Source: Clostridiales bacterium
Lineage (GTDB): Bacteria; Bacillota; Clostridia; Christensenellales; Aristaeellaceae
NCBI GenBank assembly: GCA_015056055.1
Contig: SVHC01000027.1
Location: forward strand, 1 to 37,880
DNA length: 37,880 nucleotides
Reading direction: 5' to 3'
Position 1 is the stretch's first letter; the number at the start of each line of letters is the position of its first letter. Below are positions 1 to 7,961 of this stretch, piece after piece. Position numbers and translations under genes: made by a program. The notes under the pieces were generated by a model that saw only the letters and a program-made list of their open reading frames with translations, did no database searches and was not told the DNA's origin.

Positions 1-216
1 ATCGCTACATTGCAGATTTCACGCCCGAAATCTTTATGATTTCAGTGAAATCTGGTGAGGGTGGCAGTGGCGGGGGAGCTTGCTTCCCCGTCCACAAGTC
101 TGGCAAAAATACTTTTTTGACAGACTGAGCCTCCCTTTGGTGACAAAGGGAGGCTTTTTTGCTGCAATTGTTCGATTTTGTTCGATAACAACGCGGAATA
201 AGCATGCCCGAATCTA
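1..216. other. Intergenic stretch at left edge
   Basis: No convincing complete gene lies here. One plus-strand frame is open from the window edge to a stop at 126-128, directly before the terminator at 129-160, so the tail of an upstream plus-strand gene is possible; the translated 41 residues match nothing I recognise. A hairpin (GGGGGAGC / GCTTCCCC, one G-T pair) sits near 72-90. At 168-186 the 9-mer TTGTTCGAT occurs twice exactly 10 bp apart, and the second copy is part of the perfect palindrome TTGTTCGATAACAA (178-191). These repeats lie about 30-50 bp upstream of the -35 element of the next promoter. Confidence 0.5.
129..160 (+). terminator. Rho-independent terminator, also member of a repeat family
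   Basis: A perfect 11-bp stem (GCCTCCCTTTG / CAAAGGGAGGC) with a GTGA loop is followed by six T residues. It would end transcription of a plus-strand gene lying off the left edge. The stem resembles the repeat hairpins at 3404-3427 and 6904-6923. Confidence 0.85.
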
Positions 217-246
217 TTGACAAAACGGGCCTTCCTATGATATTAT
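217..246 (+). promoter_or_regulatory. Sigma-A promoter of the XRE/Cys-rich cassette
   Basis: A consensus -35 TTGACA (217-222) is followed after 18 bp by TATTAT (241-246). Transcription would start near 253, at the edge of the LexA-like palindrome at 260-273. Confidence 0.7.
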
Positions 247-259
247 TCATACACAAGAA

Positions 260-273
260 AGAACATATGTTCG
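260..273. promoter_or_regulatory. LexA-like (SOS) operator
   Basis: The perfect 12-bp palindrome GAACATATGTTC (261-272), followed by G, fits the core GAAC-N4-GTTC of the Gram-positive LexA/DinR box, including the purine/pyrimidine pattern of the central four bases; only the outermost left base departs from the symmetric form. It sits just downstream of the promoter -10, where a bound repressor would block transcription. It could instead be the operator of the XRE protein encoded downstream. Confidence 0.55.
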
Positions 274-332
274 ATTATGGATAATGCGTGCTGCTGGCGC
301 ATTGCAGCGCGAATCATATGGAGGTGACATAT

Positions 333-548
333 ATGCGCTCATGGCTTGTGAAGGCGCGGGGCGAAAAGAGCCAGCGCGAAATTGCGGCGGCGGTGGGTAT
401 CCGGCAGGGGTACTATTCCATGCTGGAAAACGGGCTGCGTGTTCCGAGTGTGCGCGTAGCTATGAAGCTCGACCAGGAGTTGGGCGTGGACTGGAGAAAA
501 TTTTTTGAAGAGAATGAGGAGGAGATCGAGAATGGGAGAGACATATAA
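333..548 (+). CDS. XRE-type helix-turn-helix regulator
   Basis: A 71-residue DNA-binding protein made almost entirely of one Cro/C1-type helix-turn-helix domain. Residues 13-38 (SQREIAAAVGI, then GYYSMLENGLRVPS) are the recognition unit, followed by the usual AMKLDQELGVDW helix. The ATG at 333 is chosen because GGAGGTG (320-326) lies 6 bases upstream; an in-frame ATG at 288 has no such site. The gene overlaps the next one by 17 nt, so the two are cotranscribed and probably translationally coupled. Proteins of this size are typical repressors of phages and integrative elements, but no integrase or structural gene is seen here. Control is probably through the LexA-like box, its own binding, or both. 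Confidence 0.85.
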   Translation: MRSWLVKARGEKSQREIAAAVGIRQGYYSMLENGLRVPSVRVAMKLDQELGVDWRKFFEENEEEIENGRDI

Positions 549-768
549 GAGCTTTGCGGATGCTGAGGTGATTTGTCCTTTTTACAAGGGGGTGGAGAAT
601 GTGGGATTCACCCTCCGGTGCGAAGGGGCAATTGGAAACAGTATTTTGACGCACAAGTTCCTCGGCGAACAGGCGAGGGACACTCACATGAGCAGGTACT
701 GCAAATCCTTCAGATACGGCAAGTGTCCCGTATCCCGCATGCTGGAAGAAAAGTATGCGGCGGGATAA
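532..768 (+). CDS. Small four-cysteine, probably zinc-binding protein
   Basis: A 78-residue protein with cysteines at 15, 30, 57 and 65 in the contexts CPFYKG, LRCEG, RYCKSF and KCPVSRM. The spacing suggests one zinc site. I recall similar small proteins next to XRE regulators in phages and conjugative elements of Clostridia, with no defined function. The ATG at 532 is preferred because a GAGGAGGAG site ends about 7 bases upstream; a start at 505 would lie deeper inside the regulator gene. It overlaps the xre gene by 17 nt. Partner or modulator of the regulator is an inference. Confidence 0.75.
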   Translation: MGETYKSFADAEVICPFYKGVENVGFTLRCEGAIGNSILTHKFLGEQARDTHMSRYCKSFRYGKCPVSRMLEEKYAAG

Positions 769-774
769 AGCACG

Positions 775-801
775 GCATATTGCAATTTCGCCGCAATATG
801 C
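775..801. promoter_or_regulatory. Perfect inverted repeat over the 839 promoter
   Basis: GCATATTGC (775-783) and GCAATATGC (793-801) form a perfect 9-bp inverted repeat with a 9-nt spacer. It covers the -35 and spacer of the promoter at 780-807. It may be an operator, or a hairpin that ends transcripts of the upstream cassette, since an A/T-rich run with six T follows. Confidence 0.5.
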
Positions 802-807
802 TATAAT
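780..807 (+). promoter_or_regulatory. Promoter of the leucine-rich-repeat exoprotein
   Basis: TTGCAA (780-785), a 16-bp spacer and TATAAT (802-807) preceded by TGC, an extended -10. It lies 31 bp before the start codon at 839. Confidence 0.75.
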
Positions 808-838
808 TTTTTCAGAAATCTGAAAGGATAAAAGGAAT

Positions 839-1879
839 ATGAAAAAGCTTATTTCCATCGCCCTGATTGCCTGTCTGCTTTTCGGATGCGCATTTTGCTG
901 TGCCGGTGCGGAAGGGGAGTTTTTGCGTGATGGGTTTACCTACCGCATTCTGAAAGACGGCTCGGCTGAAATCACCGGCTGCGAGGGATTATCCGGGGAT
1001 ATTGTCGTTTCTCAGAAAATCAATGGCCGGCGCGTGACTTCCATTGCGGAAGGTGCGTTCTACGGCTGCGGCGATTTGACCGGCGTTGTTGTGGATGAAG
1101 GCATTCAATCCATCGGCGACCGCGCGTTTTACGGCTGCGCGAGTCTGACCGGGGTGGAATTACCCGGTACGCTAGAACGCATGGGGGCGGATGTTTTCGG
1201 CGAATGCCGCGCGCTGCTTTCTGTTCGGGTAAATGCGGAGAACGCGGCTTTTGAAAGCGTGGACGGCGTACTCTACAATGTGCAGGAAAATGCGCTTGTG
1301 TGCTATCCGGCGGCAAAAGCCGAAAAGGAACTCATCGTGCAGGAAGGTACCGTTTCGATTGCGGACAAGGCGTTTTTCGGCAATATATATATTGAAAGTG
1401 TTACTCTTCCGGAAAGTATGCAGTCCATCGGCTACCGCACTTTCTACGGCTGCACAGGGCTGAAAGTGCTGGATATGAAGGGCTGTGTCAGCATTGCGGA
1501 TTATGCCTTCTGCGGCTGTCGAAACCTTTCTGAAATTCACCTTCCCGAAGGCCTTGAAACCATCGGCTACGGCGCATTTTCCGGCTGCAGCGCAATTTTG
1601 AAGCTGGAATTTAAGCCGGGACTTAAATTCATCGGTGATTCGGCGTTCTGCGAGTGCGAGGCGCTTGAAACGGTTGTTTTCCCCGAAGGATGCGAAACGA
1701 TCGATCCCTATGCATTCTACTACTGCCCGAATCTCACGGATGTATATCTGCCCGAAAGCATTGAAAGCATCGGTGAAGGCGCATTTTTCGATTGCGCGAA
1801 TGTGACTCTCCATGCAGTGGAAAATTCGTACACATGGAACTATGCGCAGGAGAACGGATTGCCTGTGACCGGGGAATAA
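839..1879 (+). CDS. Exported BspA-type leucine-rich-repeat protein
   Basis: A 346-residue secreted protein. Residues 1-24 form a signal peptide (MKK, hydrophobic core, then CAGAEG); two cysteines in the core leave a lipoprotein possible, but no clean lipobox is seen. The rest is a run of LRR_5 repeats of about 23 residues, with recurring IGDRAFYGC, IADYAFCGC, IGYGAFSGC and IGEGAFFDC units, each followed by a variable beta-strand and LPEG/LPES. Such domains are surface adhesin-like in gut and oral bacteria; the ligand is unknown. The last repeat ends in a cap, so the protein looks complete. It is monocistronic: own promoter upstream, strong hairpin downstream. The exoprotein at 24275-26827 ends in the same repeat type. 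Confidence 0.85.
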   Translation: MKKLISIALIACLLFGCAFCCAGAEGEFLRDGFTYRILKDGSAEITGCEGLSGDIVVSQKINGRRVTSIAEGAFYGCGDLTGVVVDEGIQSIGDRAFYGCASLTGVELPGTLERMGADVFGECRALLSVRVNAENAAFESVDGVLYNVQENALVCYPAAKAEKELIVQEGTVSIADKAFFGNIYIESVTLPESMQSIGYRTFYGCTGLKVLDMKGCVSIADYAFCGCRNLSEIHLPEGLETIGYGAFSGCSAILKLEFKPGLKFIGDSAFCECEALETVVFPEGCETIDPYAFYYCPNLTDVYLPESIESIGEGAFFDCANVTLHAVENSYTWNYAQENGLPVTGE

Positions 1880-1883
1880 GAAA

Positions 1884-1913
1884 CGCCCGCCGGAATTTTT
1901 GTTCCGGCGGGCG
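1884..1913. terminator. Bidirectional terminator
   Basis: CGCCCGCCGGAA / TTCCGGCGGGCG form a perfect 12-bp stem with a 6-nt loop between two convergent genes ending at 1879 (plus) and 1921 (minus). T-tracts are weak on both sides. Confidence 0.7.
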
Positions 1914-1920
1914 CTGCGCA

Positions 1921-3246
1921 TTATAACCCTTTTTCTTCCAGATGGCGAATTTTTTTCTGCTTTGATGCGAGGATGGGGAGGAAAATGATCCAGCTGAGTG
2001 CGAGCACGCCCCAGGGAATGTATTTGAGATAAGGGTTTTCTTCTTCCTTCTTTTCTTCAACTACGAAAGGCTTCTTTTCTTCGATCGTGGTGGAGAGGGG
2101 AAGCGTTTTTTCGTATGACTCGCCGTAGGCATCCTCCCAGGTGAGCGTCACGCTGCCTTCGGTGATTCCGAGCGGCGCCAGGGCATCCACGCGGAAATTT
2201 GCCGTGGCGGTTTTGGTGGCGCCGGGCTCAATGTTGCCTGCCAGCACGCTTGCACCGGAGGAAAGCCCGGGCACATGGAAGGTAAGAAGTGCATTGCGGA
2301 TTTCGCTTCTGCCCATGTTCATCAGGTCCATGGAAAAGCTCGATACGTCGCCCTGTACCACGCGGGAGGGAAGCTCCGCCTGCGAATGTTCAAGCCTCAT
2401 ATTCTGCCGGATATCGGCGGTGAACCGCTCGGTGCGGGTGAGGGTTTGGCCGTTTCCATATGCGGCGTTTACGGTGAAGGTGAGTGTGTGAGGTGCGGAG
2501 GCGGCTTTCAGCGCGATGCGGACGGGAATTTCAATATGTACCTGCTCACCTGCGATAAGGTCGCCTGCAAAAATTGTATCACTCGTTTTCGGGATTACGG
2601 AGTTCGTATTTTCCGAAAAAGCGACGGTTATATCCCGGACAGAGCGCGTCGCGCTTTCGTTTTTGAGGTCAAAGGAAATCACGGTTTCCTCGCCTGCCGG
2701 AAGGTATTCGCCGCCGATGGAAAGGTTTTCGATGGACAGGCGGGGTTCTTCGCCGTTCATGCGTCCGTCGGTGATTTCGCAGATGAAATCAAAACTTCCG
2801 TTCAACGCCCTTCCCATGGCATCCGTGCCGCGCAGATGAATGGAAAAGGGGTATTCGCCGTTCACGCGGTCGGAATACAAATCGAGCTTGAAGGTCACGA
2901 GATAGACCTCCATATCCTCGTTCGAAAATTCCACCGTCCTGCGCGTTCCTTCCCAGGTAAGGTCGTTTAGATTGTAGGGAGCGTCCTCCGGCGAAGCGGG
3001 AATCAGGTTTGCCGTGATTTTGCCAACGGCGCTGTGGGAAACAATGGGCAGCACCACGCGCATCGTTCCTGATTTTACGGTGGGTTTATATCCCTGCGAA
3101 TACGGGCGCGTCATGTTGGTGTAAATATGCTCCGTATCTATATAGAAGGAATTGGAGTAAAAATCCTCCGGATAGAGCGTTACTGTTTCTGCCTGCGCGG
3201 GCGGAAAAAGTATCAGCAGAAGGAGAATGAAAAGCAGGTGTTTCAT
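1921..3246 (-). CDS. Exported CARDB-like protein with C-terminal membrane anchor
   Basis: A 441-residue protein with a signal peptide (MKHLLFILLLLILFPPAQA), a long extracytoplasmic beta-rich region, one C-terminal transmembrane helix (about 408-427) and a short basic cytoplasmic tail. The outer part contains Ig-like stretches of the CARDB / COG1361 S-layer-domain style, for example IGGEYLPAGEETVISFDLKN and SSFSMDLMNMGRSEIRNALL. The ATG at 3246 is chosen over an in-frame GTG at 3255 because the GTG lies inside the binding site GAGGTG. It is the last gene after an ABC permease on the same strand, 214 bp away. Proteins of this type often accompany MacB-like ABC systems, so it is probably a periplasm-side partner; the substrate is unknown. 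Confidence 0.75.
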   Translation of the reverse strand: MKHLLFILLLLILFPPAQAETVTLYPEDFYSNSFYIDTEHIYTNMTRPYSQGYKPTVKSGTMRVVLPIVSHSAVGKITANLIPASPEDAPYNLNDLTWEGTRRTVEFSNEDMEVYLVTFKLDLYSDRVNGEYPFSIHLRGTDAMGRALNGSFDFICEITDGRMNGEEPRLSIENLSIGGEYLPAGEETVISFDLKNESATRSVRDITVAFSENTNSVIPKTSDTIFAGDLIAGEQVHIEIPVRIALKAASAPHTLTFTVNAAYGNGQTLTRTERFTADIRQNMRLEHSQAELPSRVVQGDVSSFSMDLMNMGRSEIRNALLTFHVPGLSSGASVLAGNIEPGATKTATANFRVDALAPLGITEGSVTLTWEDAYGESYEKTLPLSTTIEEKKPFVVEEKKEEENPYLKYIPWGVLALSWIIFLPILASKQKKIRHLEEKGL

Positions 3247-3460
3247 GGGGTTCACCTCTTTTTATTTTGCACTGCCCTGCCCTGCGCTTGGGCAGTGTTT
3301 CGGAATTGCGGAGGACTTCGTCCTGTCCTCATTCCTTCAGTCGCTTCGCTCCCTCAAAAAAATGCGCTGCGGCGCGAGGGCTGCGTCAGCCTGACGGATG
3401 ACACCTCCCCTTGTAATCAAGGGGAGGCCTTGAGCGCGTTCCCCGCCACAAGCGCCAGCT
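3247..3460. repeat. Palindrome-rich gap between permease and CARDB gene
   Basis: Several hairpins are packed here: CACTGCCC (3270-3277) with GGGCAGTG (3290-3297), GAGGAC/GTCCTC-type arms near 3311-3330, and a perfect 10-bp stem CCTCCCCTTG / CAAGGGGAGG (3404-3427). The 3391-3427 part resembles pieces of the element at 6873-6994 (a TGACACCT-type string before a C-rich/G-rich hairpin). This looks like a decayed copy of the same palindromic repeat family. It may attenuate transcription into the CARDB gene. Confidence 0.6.
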
Positions 3461-6151
3461 TTATAGTTCTCGTATATTTTCTACAATGCTTGCGCGCATA
3501 ACTGAGCGCAGCTTGGATTTGAGCTGAAGCACGCACGCGCCGAATACGATAAGAGCATACCCGATGCAGATGCAGGGAACCAGCCAGACGGATGCGGGAA
3601 CAGGGCCGTACATCATGAGCAATACCCATGCCTCGCTTGCGGCGAGTCCAAGCCCCAATCCGATGGAGAGCGAAAGCGCGACCTGTCTCCGGTAGACGGC
3701 GAGCACCGTATCCATCGATGCGCCTACGGCGCGCAGGGTACCGATGGTGCGCTTATCTGCGCGGATGCGCCCGGAAACGGCATTCCCGATCATGCTGATG
3801 GCGATGGCGGTGAAGAGGATCAGCACAACCGCGGAAATCAGCACCACCTGACGGAGATTTTCGCGCGCATTCCGCGCGATTCTGAATTGACTTCTGAACC
3901 AGCCGTTTTCCACGCGCTGGGATATGCTTTCGATGGCTTCGGAGATGCGTGCCTCCGTATCCTCTTCCGGCGTGCCGGAAAGGGCGATATCCATCCGGTA
4001 ATAGCCGCCCAGCGGTATGCCCATGGCGTTTGCGCCTGCAAAGGTGGTGTACATGGTGCCCAGCGAACCGAATCCGTTCACGCCGCTGGAGAGAATTGCG
4101 CCGACGGTCACATTGTAATCCTCACGGATATAGTCCGTGATGGGGATGTTTTCCTCTGTCGCATGATCGGTGTACAGGCGGATCAGTTCCAGATTTTGCC
4201 CGGGAGCGAACATATCGTTTTCCGACATGTGAGTATAACTGTAATGATAAACTTCGTGCGTAGCATGAGTCCAGGTCGCCCAGCCGCCGCCGTCGGGGGA
4301 TACTTCAATATAGATGGCTTCCGGGGCAACGAGCAGAATTTCGCGCCCGGCATTGATCGCGTCGATATCGATCTCGCCGTCCAGAACGTATTTCTGCAGT
4401 TCTGCGATGCGCGCTTCGGAAATCACGGCGATTCGCCCGGGAACAAGATCTTTTTCAATTCCGAGCGCTGCCTTTTCCTCAAGATATACATTCCGATAAT
4501 CTGCAGGACGCTGAAAAACTTCCACGCGCTCGGCGTCCGTCAGCAGAAAATCGTTGGGAATACCGACATAGTGGGTAACTTCGTCCATGGCAATATTGAC
4601 GGCCGTGCTTTTTATGGCTTCCACGCGCTCCACCATGGGAAGGGAAAGAATTTCCGCGCGGTCGCTTTCGGTGTACAGGGTCTGAAGCGCATTTTCTTCC
4701 GCCCAGTAATCGCGGCTGAAATTATAGTTTTCGATCTGGTAATCATAAACCGTTTCGCTCGTGAGAGTGTCCAGCGTGTCTTCTACCAGAAGCGTACCGA
4801 TGGAAATGCACAGCATGCTTGCCGTAAGCAAAAGCGCAATGCCCACGCTGTGCGCCCGCTGCATGCGCATGAAGCGGCCGGTGATCAGCTTTGCCGGGGA
4901 GTAGATTTCCTTCGAATTGAGCTTTGTCTGCCGCGATGCACGCAAAAGCGGGGTATCGCGCACAGCCTGAATGGGCGAGGTGCGTCCGGCGCGCCGGAGC
5001 GGAATGGCTGCCGCAATCAGCGTGCACAGGATGGAAAATACCGCATCGATGATAAGCATCGGCCAGGAAACATAGACGCGATATGCCCCGCTCAGAATTT
5101 TGCATACGCACCAGACCGCTCCGCCGGAAAGTATAATCGCAAGAGGCGCGATGATAACGGCGATGATCATGGCTTCTGTCATGAAAATGGAGGAGATCTG
5201 CCTGCGCGTTGCGCCTACGGCGCGCATCATGCCGATTTGCACGCTGCGGGAAGCAAGGTTCGCATTGAAGGAATTCACGATGCCGAAGCACGCCGCTGCA
5301 ACCAGCGCAAGGCCGATGATGGCGACGCTGTAGATCATGGCCATCATTTCTCTGTTTGCATTGGAATAGAGGTTGCCGCCCGAAAGCGAATAAACATCGA
5401 TGCCTTCGTCCGGGAAGGCTCTTTGCACCGTGTTATAGCTTACAAAGGGAGCTGCCTCAAAATAAATGTGCCTTGCCGGGAGCGAGCCGGGGATGATCTC
5501 CTCTTCCGTGCTCACAACGGCGGAAGGATAGGGCGTGGAATACTTTCCGCCGAAAAACGAATAGGAATTGCCCTGCACGTCCTCGCTTTTATCGGAAAGG
5601 ATGCCGGTAAGGATGTAGGTTTGTTCCACTGCTTCCTTTGCAAGGGTATCGTTTCCCATCAGGGGATACTGATAGAATGTGATCGTGTCCCCGATGGAAG
5701 CGCCGTCCAGCCGGAATTTGGCGAAAGCGGCTTTTTCCACTGCGATTTCGCCGGCTTTTTCCGGAAGTCTGCCTTCGAGGCAATTCGGCGGCGAGATTTC
5801 CATGGCGGCGGTATCGAACATGGCGACGGGAGCGCGGCTTGCATCCGCCTCGGTGGAAGATGCGATCTCGCCCAATATCCAGATTTCGCCTGCGCGCTCG
5901 GCAAGGCCGCTTTCCAGCAGGGTCGCTGCGGTTTCCTGTGAATCGAGCAGCGCCGCATCCTGCGAACCGATGCGGGCGATGTTTGCCGCCTGCATGCTCT
6001 TAAAAATACTCCAGCCCGACCAGATCATTGTGGATGCGAAAAAGATGGCAAGCAATATGCCGGAAGCAAGTGTAAAGTACCGCTTTTTCTGCGCACCGAG
6101 CGAGCCGAACGCCATGCGCAGGAAATAGCGCTTTGCGCCCGGGGTCTTCAT
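3461..6151 (-). CDS. ABC transporter permease with two FtsX (MacB-type) domains
   Basis: An 896-residue membrane protein. One helix at about 27-45 is followed by an outer domain (46-270), then three helices around 273-300, 325-350 and 365-385 with the FtsX signature (VQIGMMRAVGATRRQI). The pattern repeats: a helix near 434-455, an outer domain to about 768, and three C-terminal helices (769-795, 822-845, 855-880) with IGTLRAVGASMDTVL. This gives about eight helices and two large extracytoplasmic domains, as in MacB/LolC-like mechanotransmission permeases, but fused in one chain. The start overlaps the ATPase stop by ATGA (6148-6151), so the two are coupled. The likely job is moving or extracting a peptide or lipid at the membrane surface; the substrate is not known. 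Confidence 0.9.
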   Translation of the reverse strand: MKTPGAKRYFLRMAFGSLGAQKKRYFTLASGILLAIFFASTMIWSGWSIFKSMQAANIARIGSQDAALLDSQETAATLLESGLAERAGEIWILGEIASSTEADASRAPVAMFDTAAMEISPPNCLEGRLPEKAGEIAVEKAAFAKFRLDGASIGDTITFYQYPLMGNDTLAKEAVEQTYILTGILSDKSEDVQGNSYSFFGGKYSTPYPSAVVSTEEEIIPGSLPARHIYFEAAPFVSYNTVQRAFPDEGIDVYSLSGGNLYSNANREMMAMIYSVAIIGLALVAAACFGIVNSFNANLASRSVQIGMMRAVGATRRQISSIFMTEAMIIAVIIAPLAIILSGGAVWCVCKILSGAYRVYVSWPMLIIDAVFSILCTLIAAAIPLRRAGRTSPIQAVRDTPLLRASRQTKLNSKEIYSPAKLITGRFMRMQRAHSVGIALLLTASMLCISIGTLLVEDTLDTLTSETVYDYQIENYNFSRDYWAEENALQTLYTESDRAEILSLPMVERVEAIKSTAVNIAMDEVTHYVGIPNDFLLTDAERVEVFQRPADYRNVYLEEKAALGIEKDLVPGRIAVISEARIAELQKYVLDGEIDIDAINAGREILLVAPEAIYIEVSPDGGGWATWTHATHEVYHYSYTHMSENDMFAPGQNLELIRLYTDHATEENIPITDYIREDYNVTVGAILSSGVNGFGSLGTMYTTFAGANAMGIPLGGYYRMDIALSGTPEEDTEARISEAIESISQRVENGWFRSQFRIARNARENLRQVVLISAVVLILFTAIAISMIGNAVSGRIRADKRTIGTLRAVGASMDTVLAVYRRQVALSLSIGLGLGLAASEAWVLLMMYGPVPASVWLVPCICIGYALIVFGACVLQLKSKLRSVMRASIVENIREL

Positions 6152-6837
6152 CGCATTGCCACCTCCTGCGTATCGCGCACGATCTCGCCATCCACAATGG
6201 TAAGAATGCGCTCTGCCTGTTCCGCAATGGCCAGATCATGCGTGACCATAATGAGCGTAATGCCGAATTCACTTCCGACCTGCCTGAGGAGGGAAAGCAC
6301 CTCGCGGCCTGTCTTTCCGTCAAGGTTTCCGGTCGGTTCGTCGGCAAACAGGATGGCGGGTTTGTTTGCCAGCGCGCGGGCGATGGAGATGCGCTGCTGC
6401 TGACCGCCCGAAAGCGCGCCGGGCAGATGGTGCAGCCGGTCGCCGATTTCAAGCATCGTAACAAGCTTATCGATATACGCCTTGTCCGGCGTGCGCTTGT
6501 CGAGCATCACGGGCAGAAGGATATTCTCGTACGCCGTAAGCTCGCGCACCAGATTGTATGCCTGGAATACAAAGCCGAACCTGCGCCGCCGTAGAACGGA
6601 AAGCTGATTGTCGTTGTATTTCGAAAGATTCGCGTCCTGAAAAAAGATATTGCCCGATGTGGGCGTTTCCAGCGCGCCCAGCATGTGCAGAAGCGTGGAT
6701 TTGCCCGAGCCGCTCGGGCCTGTGATCGCGGTGAAGGTGCCAGCATCAAATGCAAGATTGGCGCCGCGCACCGCATGTACCTTCGATTCGCCGGATAAAA
6801 AGGTTTTCGTCAGATTTTCGCATGTAAGAATGGCCAT
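6148..6837 (-). CDS. ABC transporter ATPase, MacB/LolD-type
   Basis: A 229-residue ATPase with Walker A GPSGSGKST (40-48), Q-loop FQAYNL (Q92), signature LSGGQQQRI (142-150), Walker B ILFADE (162-167) and H-loop VTHD (H200). The sequence fits the MacB/LolD/BceA group that drives FtsX-type permeases. The ATG at 6837 is preferred over an upstream in-frame ATG at 6876 because AGGAGGA lies about 6 bases before it and the residues upstream are not conserved in character; the earlier start would also begin inside the repeat element. Coupled by a 4-nt overlap to the permease. It follows the two-component genes on the same strand, as in resistance modules for cell-wall antibiotics. Confidence 0.92.
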   Translation of the reverse strand: MAILTCENLTKTFLSGESKVHAVRGANLAFDAGTFTAITGPSGSGKSTLLHMLGALETPTSGNIFFQDANLSKYNDNQLSVLRRRRFGFVFQAYNLVRELTAYENILLPVMLDKRTPDKAYIDKLVTMLEIGDRLHHLPGALSGGQQQRISIARALANKPAILFADEPTGNLDGKTGREVLSLLRQVGSEFGITLIMVTHDLAIAEQAERILTIVDGEIVRDTQEVAMR

Positions 6838-6872
6838 GGTTGTGTCCTCCTGTTTGGGTTGCTTGGGGTAAA

Positions 6873-6994
6873 ACACCTCATCCGTCAGTCCGAAGGACTG
6901 ACACCTTCCCCTCGAGGGGAAGGCTTTTGGTACCGCTTTTTCCCCAGGCTTCTCCTTGAGGAGAAGCTGTCACCGAAGGTGACTGATGAGGTGT
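6873..6994. repeat. MITE-like element of nested palindromes
   Basis: A 122-bp unit bounded by the perfect terminal inverted repeats ACACCTCATC (6873-6882) and GATGAGGTGT (6985-6994). Inside are four further hairpins: CAGTCCGAAGGACTG (6886-6900), CCTTCCCCTCGAGGGGAAGG (6904-6923), CTTCTCCTTGAGGAGAAG (6949-6966) and GTCACCGAAGGTGAC (6969-6983). No coding capacity. From memory, similar strings recur many times in gut Clostridia genomes. It sits between the histidine kinase and the ABC ATPase and would form a large RNA structure if both are on one transcript. Confidence 0.8.
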
Positions 6995-7076
6995 ATTTAT
7001 AAATCATCTGTTCCCTTTCCATCCTCATTATCCCATGCGCACCTTGCAATCGGGTGAACCGAAACTTACGATTTCG

Positions 7077-7961
7077 TCATGTGTCTTTCAGATGGGAAAG
7101 CAGGGGAAGGGAGATTGTCACGCGAAGACCGTGTCCCGCATTTTCGACCCATGCTTCGCCGTGGTGACCGCGTGCAACGGCGCGCACGATGGCAAGCCCG
7201 ATACCGGCTCCGGTGCCGTCCGCACCGGCTCTGCGATAGAAGCGTTCAAACAGCTTTTCTTCCTCGCCGGGAGAAACGCCGCCGCCTTCATCCTCCACCC
7301 ACAATCGCACGGTGGATTCTGACGGTTCGATGATGATTTCGATATTTTTGCCTTCCGGCGTGTGTTCGCAGGCGTTTTTTAGGAGATTGCCGATGGCTTC
7401 ATGCATCCACTGCGCGTCGCAACGCACGGATGCGTCGCCCTTTATGGCAATGTTCCGTCCGGGATACAGCGCGGAAATATCTTCCATCGCTTCGCGTGCA
7501 ATGGCGGAAAGCTGATGCTTCTGAAATCGGAAGGGGTAGGCGCCGGCGTGCAGCTTTTCCAGCCGGAGCACGGAATAAACGAGATGCTCCATGCGATCAA
7601 TGGACGCGAGCATTTTCCCGGCATGCGCGCCGCTTTCCAGTTCGCAGTACAATCGCAGTGCGGCAAGCGGCGTTTTCAGTTGGTGCGAAAGGTCGGCAAT
7701 CAGGTTTTCCGTGTGCTCGCCTTCACGGCGCAAGCATTCCCTGGAGGCATGCAGACGCGCGGCAAGCTCGGCAGCGGAATTTTCCAGCCGGGCAAATGCA
7801 TCGTCCGCAACGCTTGCGGGGATTGTGCCTTCGCCGCGCAGGCAGGCTTCGATTTCGGCTTGGAGCTTTTCTGCCCGGGCGGAAAGTTTTCTCTCTTTGC
7901 GGATAAAGAAGATAAGCGCTGCCGAAAGCAGCAGCGCCGCAAGAATCAAAAGGATATTCAT
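7077..7961 (-). CDS. Sensor histidine kinase of the ABC-linked two-component system
   Basis: A 294-residue kinase. One hydrophobic segment (about 3-20) is the only membrane part; then a short coiled linker, the HisKA motif LSHQLKTPL (H93), N-box NLLKNACEH (192-200), G1 DEGGG (224-228), F-box FERFYR and G2 GAGIGLAI (251-258). There is no extracytoplasmic sensor domain, so the signal probably comes through the membrane or from the adjacent transporter, as known for small kinases paired with ABC permeases. The ATG at 7961 is used: GGGAGG lies 7 bases upstream and its ATGA overlaps the regulator stop. Partner: the response regulator directly upstream. Confidence 0.9.
   Translation of the reverse strand: MNILLILAALLLSAALIFFIRKERKLSARAEKLQAEIEACLRGEGTIPASVADDAFARLENSAAELAARLHASRECLRREGEHTENLIADLSHQLKTPLAALRLYCELESGAHAGKMLASIDRMEHLVYSVLRLEKLHAGAYPFRFQKHQLSAIAREAMEDISALYPGRNIAIKGDASVRCDAQWMHEAIGNLLKNACEHTPEGKNIEIIIEPSESTVRLWVEDEGGGVSPGEEEKLFERFYRRAGADGTGAGIGLAIVRAVARGHHGEAWVENAGHGLRVTISLPLLSHLKDT

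Noticed and set aside
5-256. 83-codon minus-strand frame at the left edge
   Set aside because: It runs through the terminator at 129-160 and the upstream promoter, with no binding site.
3887-5941. 684-codon plus-strand open frame
   Set aside because: It is fully antisense to the FtsX permease, has cysteine/histidine-rich unnatural composition and no family motif; it is a shadow of codon bias.
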